From Paulownia fortunei (taxonomy: Eukaryota; Streptophyta; Magnoliopsida; Lamiales; Paulowniaceae), in contig CM033110.1 of NCBI GenBank assembly GCA_019321725.1, positions 11,153,278 through 11,217,277 on the forward strand: a stretch of 64,000 nt of DNA, read 5' to 3'. Below, piece after piece: positions 12,299 to 24,500 of this stretch. The notes under the pieces were generated by a model. That model worked only from the letters and a program-made list of their open reading frames with translations. It made no database searches and was not told the origin of the DNA. The stretch's first letter is position 1. Each line of letters starts with the position of its first letter. The position numbers and the translations under genes were made by a program.

Positions 12299-12827
12299 TG
12301 AAAGAGAGATTGTAATATATGGATAAATGAAATAGAGTTACTACTAATGTATTTTCTTCTCGTTTCTTATGAATAGATGCAACCTTTTGAATGAACATTT
12401 CAGATTCAAATTAAAAAAAAAAAACTGAATTTCAGTTATAATTTGAAGAGATGTCTTGAAATGAAAAGACATCTCTAGAAGGAAAGTTGCATTAATTCAT
12501 GAAAGAAAAAGAAATCTCTTGAAGGAAAAGTTGTATTAATTCATGAAAGGATGCATTGCTTCATTTCAAGTACCTTATTTCTATTTAAATATTTTCATAT
12601 TTTTATTTTGATCTCACTTATGTTTTGGAATCCAATATTATTGCTGGATATTGCATTCAGGTTTGTTGTATCTTGGAGAAAATTTACCATAAAACTCTTC
12701 AGCAAACTTTGAGAAGTGAGGGCAAATAAATCCTTAAAGGAAAGTAGTCTATACACCTCAAACCCACAAAATAAAATTTTTCTCTATTTTCTTTACCTTA
12801 CATTCTTGTTCTATCCCAAAATACTTC
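12299..12827 (+). repeat. 5' LTR of the Copia element
   Basis: It aligns along its length with 17392-17930: a TGTAATATATGGATAAATG-like start at 12311, the ATGCAACCTTTTGA block, repeated ATTAATTCATGAAAG motifs and an end near TCTATCCCAAAATACTT. The exact first base is uncertain by about 12 bp because similarity extends into AAAGAGA upstream of the TG. Confidence 0.8.
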
Positions 12828-12853
12828 AACAATCTTTAAGGTTTTAATTTACA

Positions 12854-13640
12854 ATGGAAGCTGAAAAGAATATGACATCTTTCCTAAATCCAAATGTTCA
12901 ACTTGATCGATTTGATGGTACCAACATCACCCGCTGGAAAGGAAAAATATTTTTCCTACTCGCTATCCTCAAAAACATCTATGTTCTTGATCCAAAATTG
13001 GAGCCTTTTCTAGAGCCAAAGGAGAATGATTCAGATGAAGTCAATGCCGTTAGAAAGAAACGAGCAGATGACTTGGTGATGTGTCGTGGAATATTCTCAA
13101 CACTCTCTCCGATAGGCTTTATGATCTCTACAACTCAATGGAATCACTAGTGGAATATGGAACACACTTGACTATAAATACAAAACTGAGAAAGAAGGTA
13201 CACACAAATTTCTTATATCAAAATATCTAGAGTTTGTTATATTTGATACCAAGTTTGTTAATCAAATACATGAGTTGCAAGTCATTGTTACTAAGCTTTG
13301 AGAATTGAAAGTTGAAATTTCTGAAGCATTCCAAGTGGGGGCTATCATTGCCCCAAAGTTGGAATGGTTTTAGAAAGAAACTCCTATATAGGAGAGATGA
13401 CATAACTTTGAAGAATTGCAAAAACATTTAAGGATATATAAGAAGAGACTATGCCTCATGATCCTAAGAATAAAATTGTTAATTATTCCAAGGTTCATGT
13501 TGTTGAAGCTAGTAAGTTCAAAAAGAATTTCAAAGTCAATAATGGCAAGAAATTCAAAAGGTTTGGTAATGATCAGAAAAAGTTCTCTGGATCTTGTCTT
13601 AATCGTGGAAAGAAAGGGCATCGAATAAGTGACTACAAGT
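12854..13640 (+). pseudogene. Copia gag (capsid and zinc knuckle), frame-broken
   Basis: The start codon at 12854 opens 98 residues with LDRFDGTNITRWKGKIFF, the usual Copia gag N-terminus that binds element RNA and forms particles. Frame changes near 13083 and 13160 are needed to continue into WNILNTLSDRLYDLY and then DYKYKTEKEGTHKFL. The nucleocapsid knuckle near 13590-13640 reads C-LN-R-GKKG-H-RISD-Y, so the second and fourth zinc ligands of the CCHC motif are replaced by Arg and Tyr. The protein cannot be functional. Confidence 0.75.
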
Positions 13641-14842
13641 ATACGAAAAAAAAGGAAGAAGTTAATGTCAATAAGGGAAATGTTGTTGAAAATAAAGTTG
13701 AAGAAATATGTGCTATGATTTCTGAAATGGAAATTAGAATGGTCATTGAAACCAATATGGTTGCAACTAAGTCCTATAATTGGTGGCTTGATTCTGGAGC
13801 TACTATTCATGTCTGCAATGACAAGAAGTTATTCTCGTCATATAAAGTAGAAAAGAAAAGACAAATGATTCTTACGGGGAATCACGTTGTTGCAATGGTT
13901 GTTGGAAAAAAATAATCTTAACCAATGTTTATCATGTTCCCGACATTAAGAAGAATCTTGTATTGTAAGTCTCATATGTAAAAATGGCCTAAAAGTTGTA
14001 CTTGAAGGCAATACATGTATTGTGACTAAGAATGGGGAGTTTGTAGGAAAAGGATATTCTTGTGATGGTATGTGAAATTTGTTTACAAGAAAAATTAACT
14101 AAAAAGCCATTTTCAAAAGTCAAAAGAAATACACAAATACTGTCCATACAGATATTTGTGAATTTAATGACAACTTAACAAGTGGAGGAAGAAGATACTT
14201 TATCACTTTTATTGATGATTGTTCTAGATATATTTATGTATATTTATTGAGAACAAAAGATGAAGTCTTTGAAAAGTTTAAACTTTATAAGACTGAAGTT
14301 GAAAATCAAAAGGATAGAAAAATCAAAGTGATTAGACGTGATAGAGGTGGTGAATTTTTTTCAAATGAGTTTGATGCTTTTTGTGAAGAGCATGACATTA
14401 TTTACCAAAAGACAGTTCCTTTTACTCTTCAACAAAATGGCTTGGCTGAAAGAAAAAAATTGAATCTTTATCGACATGGTTAATTCTTTGCTACTTAATG
14501 CTAAATTACCAAATAATTTGTAGGGAGAAGCTTTACTTACTGCATGCCATGTTCATAATAGGATAACATCCATGAAACTCATGTTTCTCTATATGAATTA
14601 TGGAAAGCAAGAAAACCAAACTTGATATATCTAAGAGTATAGGGTTGTTTGGCCCTTTATAATGTGCATGATTCTAAGTTGTCAAAGTTAGGTGCAAGGG
14701 GGATTAAATGTATTTTTGTTGTATATGCTGAAAATTCCAAAGCTTATAGATTATTGAATTTAGATTCCAATGTAATTGTAGAATCAAGAGATGTTGAATT
14801 TATTGAAAATAAATTGAGTATAAGGTTGTTTGGCCTTTTATA
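13641..14842 (+). pseudogene. Copia protease and integrase, internally deleted
   Basis: WWLDSGATIHVC (about 13781-13816) is the Copia aspartic protease active site with an intact D-S-G-A. A stop at 13913 closes that frame. In other frames, LTNVYHVPDIKKNL continues the polyprotein. The GAG-pre-integrase zinc finger (HHCC) expected next is largely missing: the sequence passes quickly to HTDICEFN, so a deletion of tens of residues is likely. The integrase core keeps the first Asp (HTD), the second Asp (RDRGGEFF) and the Glu (NGLAERKK). It then breaks by frameshift at about 14470. Confidence 0.75.
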
Positions 14843-15004
14843 ATGTACATGATTCTAAGTTGTCAAAGTTAGGTGCAAGGGGGATTAAATGTATTTTTGT
14901 TGGATATACTAAAAATTCCAAAGCCTATAGATTATTGAATTTAGATTCCAATGTAATTGTAGAATCAAGAGATGTTGAATTTATTGAAAATAAATTTAGT
15001 GTTG
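14643..15004 (+). repeat. 181-bp tandem duplication within the Copia integrase C-terminus
   Basis: The segment beginning GGTTGTTTGGCC at 14643 is repeated from 14824 with only a few substitutions; both copies encode YNVHDSKLSKLGARGIKC. Since 181 is not a multiple of three, the duplication shifts the frame. The copies differ at about ten positions, so it is not recent. Confidence 0.9.
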
Positions 15005-16818
15005 ATTCTACAATAAATTTAGAATCAAATAGTAATCAAGATGACAATGCTCTTGGTACCTCTATAAACAATAAAAGAAAAGAGTCTACGACATCTTTTG
15101 AACCAAGGATAAGTCAACGTGAAAGAAAAGAAAAGTACTTAGCTTCTGATTTTATTTTATCTCAAGCTTTAACCTTTTTGGTTGAAGGAGATAAAAATGG
15201 TATACTTAATAAAATACCTTTAGTGCTTAACATAGAAGAAGATCCAAAGACATTTAGTGAACCCATGCCATCGAGAGATGCCTCCTTTTGGAGAGAGGCT
15301 ATAAATGATGAAATGGATTCAATAATGTCTAATCAAACTTGGATCTTGGTTGATCTCCCTCTGGGATCAAAATTAATAAGCAATAAATAGGTAATAAAAG
15401 TATAATATTGATGGTTTTATACAAACTTTCAAGGCTAGATTGGTAGCCAAAGGGTTTAAACAAAAACATGGTATAAACTATTTTGATACATATGCTCCAG
15501 TAGCTAGATGTTAGTATAGACTATTTTGATACATATGCTCCAGTAGCTAGATGTTAGTATAGACTATTTTGATACATATGCTCCAGTAGCTAGATTAATT
15601 TCTATAAGAATGTTATTTGCTATTGCTTCAATACATAACTTGTATGCACATCAAATGGATGTAAATACAGCTTTTCTAAATGGTGACTTAGATGAAGAAA
15701 TATACATGAAACAACTTGAAGGGTTTATATTGCTTGGAAATGAGAAAAATGTTTATAAGTTAGTAAAGTCACATTATGAATTAAAACAAGCACCAAAACA
15801 ATAGCATGAAAAGTTTGATTATGTCATTTTATCTCATGGTTTCAAGCATAATAATGCAGATAAGTGCATATATTCTAAGTTTACAAATGATTTTGGTGTG
15901 ATTCTATGCTTGTATATTGATGACTTGCTCATTTTTGGAACAAATATGCAAGGGCTACATGATATTAAGAAGTATTTAAATTCACAATTCAAGATGAAAG
16001 ATCTTAGTGAAGTAGATACTATCTTAGGTATAAAAGTTAAGAAACATAGTGGGGGTTACTCATTATATCAATCTTACTATATTGAGAAGGCATTTCTTAA
16101 ATTTAATCATTTAAAATTTAAAGAAGCTAATACTCCATATGATTCTAATATTAAACTACTGGAAAATTCAGGACGAGCAGTAGCACAACTAGAATATGCT
16201 AGTGCAATTGGTAGCTTGATATATGTTACACATTGTACAAGACCAGACATTGCATTTTCAGTGAGCAAAATGTCTAGGTTTACAAGTAACCCAAGTATTG
16301 AGCATTGGAATGCTATTGGAAGGATACTTGGTTATCTTAGAAGAACCATAAATATGGGCTTATTTTATAATGATTATCCCATAGTACTATAAGGATACTC
16401 GGATGCTAGTTGCATAACTAGTGCAAGTGATAATAAATCAACTTTAAGATTGATTTTTACAATTGCAAGAGGAGCCATGTCTTGAGCTTCTAAGAAACAA
16501 ACTTGCATAACTCACTCTACAATGGAGAGTGAATTTATAGCTCTTGCTGCTGCGGGTAAAGAAACAGAATGGCTGAGAAATCTACTATTTGATATATAAT
16601 TGTAACCACAACCGATGCCATCTATTTTTTTATATTGTGATAGCCAAGCTAAATTGTCTAGAGCTTACAACAAAATTTATAATGAAAAATCTAGACATAT
16701 TAGCTTAAGACATGAATATGTAAAACAACTGATAGCCGATGGAGTTATTAATATTGTTTATGTTAGGACAAATAAAAACCTAGCAGATCATTTGATAAAA
16801 GGTCTTCAAGAGATTTAG
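15005..16818 (+). pseudogene. Copia reverse transcriptase and RNase H, frame-broken
   Basis: The part from about 15250 gives the Copia RT start (SFWREAINDEMDSIM, NQTWILVDLP). RT continues with [40 protein letters not shown] and the catalytic YIDDLLIFG at about 15913-15939. The RNase H part has YSDAS near 16397, STMESEFIAL, YCDSQA and SRHISLRHEYVKQLI, ending LADHLIKGLQEI at 16818. Stops lie at 15388, 15802, 16390, 16483 and 16600, and the 43-bp triplication at 15476-15596 disrupts the YAPVAR motif. Long intact stretches show it was once complete. Confidence 0.85.
15476..15596 (+). repeat. 43-bp direct repeat, three copies, in the RT motif
   Basis: The unit containing TTTTGATACATATGCTCCAG begins at 15481, 15524 and 15567 with near-perfect identity, an exact 43-bp period. 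It encodes [10 protein letters not shown]; 43 bp shifts frame at each copy. Copies 1 and 2 end in GATGTTAGTA, where the third resumes the RT frame as GATTAATTTC. Confidence 0.92.
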
Positions 16819-17391
16819 TCAAGAAAACATCCAATGGAATGGGATTGAAACATTTCTTTGAAAGACTTACCGGTAATGGTAATCTAACTATGTAATAGTT
16901 ATACCACTATTCCATATTTAAATGGGAAAGAACAAGTTACTGTTATGTGATCGTTAGCACCAAAATTTTATTATTCCCTTCTAAGATGTTTGGTGTAATT
17001 AGCTACTTGTGGAGGATGAGTATAAACTCTTAATGAAATTTAAGTCTCAAAGTATCTAGAGACATAATTTGAATTTTCATCTAAATAAACACAAGAAATA
17101 GTGTCGTTTCTAACAAAACCGTAGTTTAGTCTTGTAAGTTTTCATGAATCCAAGATGGAGCACAAGGCTAAAATAGTGCTAAATATTTAGAGCATAACTT
17201 GAAATCTGAAGATAGCTCATATGTGGTGCATTTTCGGTATTTACTTAATAGACAAAGTTTAATGCAAAACACAATATTGTCTTGTAAATACTTTGAAGTG
17301 TTTTCACTAATTGAAGGTTAGAATCGAATGATACCTTCTTGTTTATATGAGTTTATCATTACTTTGGAACATATTACAATCTAGTGGGGGA

Positions 17392-17930
17392 TTAAAAGAG
17401 ATATTGTTATATATTGATAAATGAAATAAAGTTACTGCTGATGAAATTTTTACTCGTTTTTTATGAATAGATGCAACCTTTTGACTGAACGTTTCAGATT
17501 CAAATTAAAAAAAAAACTGAATTTTAGTTATAATTTGAAAAAATGTCTTGAAATGAAAAGACATCTCTTGAAAGAAAAGTTGCATTAATTCATGAAAGGA
17601 AAATACATATTTTGAAGGAAAAGATGCATTAATTCATGAAAGGATGCATTATTTCATTTCAAGTACTTTATTTCTATTTAAATGTTTTCAAATTTTTATT
17701 TTGATTTCACTTAAGTTCTGGAATTCAATATTGTTGTTGGATATTGAATTCAGGGCTTATTGCATCTTGGGGGTATTTGCCATAAAACTCTTCTGAAAAC
17801 TTTGAGAAGTGAGGGCAAATAAAATCTTAAAAGGAAAATAATTTATACTCGTCAAACTCAAAAAAAAAAAAAAAAAACTTTCCTCTGTATTTTTTTTTGC
17901 CTTACATTCTTGTTCTATTCCAAAATACTT
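17392..17930 (+). repeat. 3' LTR of the Copia element
   Basis: Counterpart of 12299-12827, starting after the purine tract GTGGGGGATT and ending near TTCCAAAATACTT. It contains an A18 run at about 17861-17878 that the 5' copy lacks. Confidence 0.8.
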
Positions 17931-18544
17931 GGACTGAGTTTCCGCAAAAATCTCAAAGAATTAGAGACCTTACTGATTAATTAGACAAAGGAATAAGTTA
18001 AGCTTATGAGGACATTTTAGATCCCAAATTCAACCCCACTTTTTATTTGAAACTTGAGTTTGGTTTTCATTATAAAAAATAGTTTTATATGCAGATTCAC
18101 GCAAAAACTTCCCAATAGGAAAAGTAGCACCCCAAATCCTACTATGTTCAGGTTTATGACTTTTTATGAAAGATGCGAAATGAAAACAAAATTTTAAACT
18201 TATATAAGGAGTGCAAACTAACTCAAAAATTGAGAGGTGGAAGCTAAACTCAAACTTGAAACTAGTTCTGGGGAGTGGGGACTCACTCCCAAGTAACCTC
18301 AAGTAACCTCGATGTAAACATATTTCATTATCACATAAATTTCGGGATGTGTTTTTGTTTTTAAATACTGCCTATGGTTCCCAGGGACATTTGCCATTAA
18401 TCAAAGTCAATATTTAGCAATTAGCGCACACACAAGTACAACCTCCAGGCCACCACCGGGGGACAGATAGGTTTCCCATTTTCCATTCCACCGCCACTGA
18501 ATACACACACTAGAAGGTCAGTACACGCCCAACTGCGTGAGCTG
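17931..18544 (+). promoter_or_regulatory. LTO1 upstream region
   Basis: This is the stretch between the Copia 3' LTR and the LTO1 start codon. No strong TATA box is visible; the last 120 bp are CA-rich, as in many plant 5' leaders. The minus-strand frame at 18030-18302 (90 codons) resembles nothing known and is probably chance. Promoter location is inferred from position only. Confidence 0.35.
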
Positions 18545-21500
18545 ATGATGATGGCGACGACAACCAGCTTCTTCACCATATTATCCTATTCTCTTCCTTG
18601 CCATCGAACTGCTTTTCTCACTTCTCCTCCTCCGCTGTTTCCTATTCCTTCTCACTTCAAGGTTCGCTATCTCTCTCCTTTTAAGCGTATGTTTTTGTGG
18701 CTTCTCTGTTAGTAGTTTAATCATTGATGTGTTTAACATATTGCCATGGCAGAAAGGCGTTTGGGGACAAAGATTTGTGCTTGTCAATGTCAAATGCGCG
18801 TCGGAGGGCAGTAAAGGTACCGTCCGATCCGAGTCTGGAACGACGTGGTCATCCCCTTCATCTTTGGAATCGTCGTCTTCTTCTTCCACCGTTATTGATG
18901 AAGATGACAGGAGTATTTCAGCATACAAATGGTGTGCGGCTCTTGGAGGCATTGGATTTTTAGAGACAGCATACTTGACTTACCTGAAGCTCTCCGATTC
19001 GGACGCCTTCTGCCCCATGGGAGGGGGATCTTGCACCACCATCCTCACCAGTGACTTCTCCTCTGTTTTTGGTACTTTTATTTACCTAATTTTAGTTGGA
19101 GAAAAATGCTAAGTAGTTTTATCTGATTTGTAGTTTCCACATATTTTTCTTTTGATTCACTGTGACTAAATTTAATGGTATTGTTTCGGTTGCTTTAGGT
19201 TTGGAAATTTTGGATGTAGACATGGGTTATGGAGCAGGTATAGGCAAATGCTGGTGCAGTAGTGCACACTCTCGGCATAGTTGCATATAGAATTCTTATT
19301 CCCTCACTAGTGAAAGAGAGGAATGCAAAAGAAAGTGTAATTCTTTAGGGAGAGCACCTGTCCGCTTGATACTCCAATGATTTTGAGATGGATGAGACTA
19401 ACCTCTTTGTGTCTGTAAGAAAGACTTCAGCTGCCTGAAAAAAGAATTCTTTTAGCTAGTCTATGTTGCCAGATCATTTATTATTTTGAGATAGATCATA
19501 CCTAGCAGAAACCTCTTGAGGTGCTTGTTGAGTAATAAAATATTTATTTCTTGTGAACACAGAATTATTGCAAACTCGGACTCCCATCTCAAAATCATTG
19601 GATTAAATTATTGCAAAGTCAGACTCCCATCTCAAAATCATTGGATTAGCTAACTCACACAGTAGCTTAAATGTACTATACCGCATGGACATACAAAATT
19701 ACTGGGGGTTTATGTTTGGATATGATTGTGGGCTCCATAAGTTTCCTAGTAACTTATCCTTTACTTTTAGTTGGCTTTTGTAGTTTATAAAGGAAAAGTA
19801 GTTGAATGATTTTTGAGCTGATAAAAAGGTTTACTAGTAGACCAAGATAAACATGTGCCATCAACTAGATACTGGTAGAAGAAATAGAGAGATTTAGAAA
19901 AATAGTTTCAGGACCTCTTACTTGAGAAGGTTTAATATCTGCTCTGAAACTTGTATTGTTAAGTAGAGGCAGGCTTAATCCTGTTGTAGATTAAGTAATA
20001 AAGATATTGTTTTCGTCATCTAAGGTCTTTAGTTGCCTTTCTGAATATGTTGTGCTTAAGGAATATGTCTGCTTTCAGTCTCATACCATGTTATTCTGTC
20101 ATTCATTTGGTGTGCATCTTAGCACCTGCTCTTAAGGACCGCAGTAGTCTTGGTACTTTTATTGAACCAAATTGTTTTGCATCCATTAATCATCAAATTA
20201 GGACAATGACACTTCCATTCTAGAATCCTTTTGTAAAGAAACTTTAAAATTAATATTTTCTCTTTGCAAGGTGCTCCTCTTCCATTGTTCGGTATGCTTG
20301 CATATGGATTAGTTGCAATCCTTGGCCTACAACTACAACTGGGTCCCAAAAAAAGGGCATTTGACGTTGAGAAAACTGACGGTGAAATGATCTTAATTGG
20401 AACAACTACCTCCATGGCAGTTGCTAGTGCATACTTTTTGTATATCCTGAGAACTGAATTTGTTGGAGAGTCATGTTTATATTGTTTGGCATCAGCAACA
20501 TTATCCTTCAGCTTGTTCTTCATCACCCTAAAGGTTTTTCCTTGTAAGGTTTTTGTCTTTCTTGCACTATGTTAGTTCTTCATCCTATAGAAATGACAAG
20601 AATTTTTGGATTCATTTTGCAGAATTTTGGGTTAGACAAGATTCAAAAAATGTTGGGTTCACAATTATGCATAGCTAGCTTGTTTGTTATTGCCTTGACC
20701 GCATCATATAATGCTGTGCAACCTGTCTCATCAAGGTAAGTTAGTACTTTTGTGATATAGAATGGCCTCAAGCAATATTTTTGCTTAAACTGAGGTATAC
20801 TAAAAGATTTGTATTGCTTTGGATGCTCTGGTCAAGGTAGTAAGGTATTTCTTTAGGTTGCTAATATCACAGGGTGAGATTGAGGCTGGAGTTGATGAGG
20901 CTTTTCAGAGTTCAGCTGAGTCGAATTTGGTTCCTTGATTCTGCTGATAAGTAAATGAAGATATTCTCAAATGTCTCACTCTTTGCACTGTGATTGGCTC
21001 TTTCATTGAAGTGATTTATCCTTAGTCAAGAAACCTTTCTTTATGTTTAAACTTATGCATAGGCTCTGAAAGTTGAAACACTGTGTGGAGCAAGACTAAA
21101 ATAGATGTTTACAAGGTTGATTTTCCTGTTTTTCACTTCACATGGTGATCAAGCGATACACGCTGTAAAGAGGATGAGAGTTACATTTCTTGTGGGGTGA
21201 AGAGCAAATGAAGGGTCTTCAGAATTGTCGTAGGAGTAAATCATTTGGCCTTTCCAGCCGCGTTCACAATCTTGCCCAGAGTCACTCTATGCTAACTCTA
21301 ATAACTTGTGGTATGGATATTTAGATTTGTGAAGTACTATTTAATCTATACTCTTAACTTGTGATAGTTAGACTGGAGGAAATTCAATGTCCATGTGAAT
21401 GTGGTGCTGGTGTCCTTTCAAGTAGTGTATTACATGTGGTTGTTGATGCTGATGTGGAAGTAAAACCAGGAATTAAAGCTTAACCAGAAGCCAATAACAT

Positions 21501-24500
21501 GCACTTGAATTCTTATTATTTTTAATGTATTGCATGAAATCAGATTCTTTTTAGTCTTCCAGATGTAAAAACATAGCTGAAATAAATTGAAAAAGTACTA
21601 AACTAAGTAAAGGTTCACAAAATCAATTACGTGTTAAATTAAGCGCAAACTATTGCATGAAGGTGCAAAATGCTACTTCAACTATTACATGGATTAATAT
21701 ACTCTCATATGTTCAATGTTTTCAAATGCATGCATAACGAATGCCATAAAAGAAAAAAAATAATGTTATCATATTTGACAATCTGCATGCATAGAAACTT
21801 GTGAAAGTTTGATGGTTTAGCCATATGTCAAGATCATCATCCTTTCTCCCATTGAAGTCTATAGAAGTCTTTATTTTGACTATTTGTGTGCCTGATGTTG
21901 GCAAGAAATGATCATCCTTGTATGATCATGATCACAGGGAGAAGTGCGGAAACTATTTACATGAATTATACGAAATTGAGATGTAGATGAGTACTTTCAA
22001 GGGTGAGCTTGAGGACTAAAATTGACCAGTTTATTTAATCAAAATAAAATGTGTGGGATTCTTAGGTGCATATGCACCAATAACCAAATAATGTGCATTA
22101 CTTTAATCGACTTGAGCAACACATTCACATATCGGTCTTAGAATTTCCCTATGTCCATACGCCATGAGTGTAACCAAGGAAACCAATGTATTGGTTCAGA
22201 GAAGGTGCAAATGCTTGTTCTACATGAAGTATAACCTAGATATGTCTCTAAATATTGCGTACCACAAGTTTTGATTGTTCTAGTAACATCAATTGGTGCT
22301 GACTATTAGCATCAAGTGATCTACAGTAAGGTTGTTGTCCAGCAAAGGACTATCAATTTGACAGAAAGTTAAAAAAAACTTAAGTAATTAGTAGTAAAGT
22401 AAATGTAATGTTATTTTAGTTGGGTTTCAGTTTTCTTCCTTTTCATGTTGTTTATAGCTGGGGAAGATGGAGCTTTTCTTCAAGTTGAGGAAAGCATTCC
22501 TATGGACCACCAATCAGATTTAGCACTATGGTTAGAATTGCTGTTGCAAATAAAGCTGAGATGCTTGGAAATTTTTTTATTGGAAAGACGCTTATGACTG
22601 AACCTAGGAACTTTGTTATGCTAGGGTATTTGTACGAAAGTGGATTACTCTTTTAGCAGTGAGTTAAGTAAATTTTACATGCAAATCATTGACCTACTAA
22701 ATATAATGTTAGGACATGTTTACAAAGTAATTGATTTTATAGTAATGGTTTATATAAAGAGGTGGACTAGTATGTGCAGTGAAACACTCATTAATCAAAG
22801 TTCTAGACATGCTGTATGTGTTGTAGGAATAAATTGCATAATGAGTGCAAGAAATTAGTAAAGGATGGGTGTACTCCATGGGAAGACTGTCATGGGAAGA
22901 CTTGAGCTTGGTGAAATTTGGATTCCATGCTATTGTTCGTGACATCAATCTGAACTTTTAATAGATCCTTTGGGTTCATGTGCAGATTGATTCTTAAATA
23001 TATAGTGATGCTGAGACTCTGATTGGGAATGGAACTACTTCATTCAAAGCTGCTTATGTCTTGCGCTCGAACACATACCATGATTTCTGTATTGAGTTGT
23101 TTATTATATGTTCAACAGCTTGGCAGTGACAGAAATGCCATATGTCGAAACCGAGATCACAAAAGAGTCCAGTCCTTTGGCCCTTTCTCTTGCAAGACAT
23201 CTACACTCAATTGGTGCAAAACTATATGGGGCTTTCTGGTGTTTGCATTGTGTGGATCAGAAACAGGTATTTTACTTTCTGCTTTACTGTTATTTGAGTA
23301 GGACAGTGCTTCTTCTGTGATTTTGAAGGATCTGAATATTGGTCAAAGAACATTCTGGACTATTAAAATAGTTCTAGGGGCAATCTAGTAATTAGGAGCG
23401 TTTTTCCAATTTGCTAGATATCACCAGATTTCAATATTCTATTAACTGATTGCTTATAATCTCTTAGAGATTTCTGGAGTCCTTTGGTTAGGCTTGGGCC
23501 ATGAATTGCGCAAATTTTTGTTCAACTAGGATTTTTAGTTCTGGTGTTTCCAAGATACTATCGTAGTAGATTAAGAATGTCTAAGAGTCAAATATATATT
23601 TTTTGTCAACTTAGATAATCGATAGAATGCTTATTGTCCGGCAACATATTTAAAAGGATGGGGATCTGTTGAATTTTTCTTCTGAGAGAGATTCTGAGAA
23701 GAGTTTAGAGCGGTTTGAATGTTTGAAAGATTCAGATGGATTGTTCCTTGACATTATTCTTTCTGTAATCAGGCCAATCTTTTCTTTTGGAAACCTCTAT
23801 ATTCCAGTTTAACAGGCTATCCTGTTCTAGGTTCTATTTGCATCTTTCTTCTATAAAGTGATATTAGCCTCATAGATAAAATTAAGATCCATAGTAATAT
23901 TAAACATATAAATAATATTAAGAGAATGATTTTATAGAGGTTAAACAAAATCTGTTGGAGTAAAAGAAATGGAGTGAAGTTTTCACATTCATATGAGGTG
24001 ATAGATGGTAAAATTCATTTGTTTCTACTTGATTGCAGCATCATAAGACAATCCTCACTATTGATATTTGATTGAAATTTAATTTCTGCATTTCTTCATT
24101 ATACACTAGACTATTCATTTTCCTAAATGTCAGTATTGTTGTTTTGGATGTCCAGACTTGGTAGCTCGTGAGGAATTTTTTTTCGTGAGCAAGTTATTGT
24201 GCTCGTATATGATGTACAATATTTATCTTCACAAGTGAATTATTCTAGATAACACAAACAACCCTAATTTATTGTGTGATGAAATGATTGTTTCTTTCCC
24301 CTCTTTATGCCGTTTGATTTTATGATGAAATTTTTTAGATGGTCATACTCATTTTTGTTGCTTTTGTAAAATGCCATTACTGATGCCTATACATCTCCCT
24401 TTTCCTTCTGTTATGAGTTTTATTCTAGTTAAAGTTACAAATAACTACATGGAGAATATTAAATTAAAATTTGGTCTGATAGATTTCTGTTCCCATGCCG

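Larger units (their letters stand above)
12299..17930 (+). mobile_element. Ty1/Copia LTR retrotransposon, degenerate, both LTRs present
   Basis: Two direct repeats of about 530-540 bp bound an interior encoding gag, protease, integrase, reverse transcriptase and RNase H in Copia order. The 3' LTR is preceded by a purine-rich AGTGGGGGATTA at 17383-17394. Neither a standard primer-binding site after the 5' LTR nor a clear 5-bp target duplication could be recognised. The LTR copies differ at many positions, so the insertion is old. The element ends about 600 bp upstream of the LTO1 start codon. The lineage is not assigned with confidence; a Tork-like origin is possible. Confidence 0.85.

Noticed and set aside
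18030..18302. 90-codon minus-strand frame upstream of LTO1
   Set aside because: No recognisable motif; composition looks like chance.
22640..22948. Overlapping frames in LTO1 intron 4
   Set aside because: No similarity or splice context; intronic noise.
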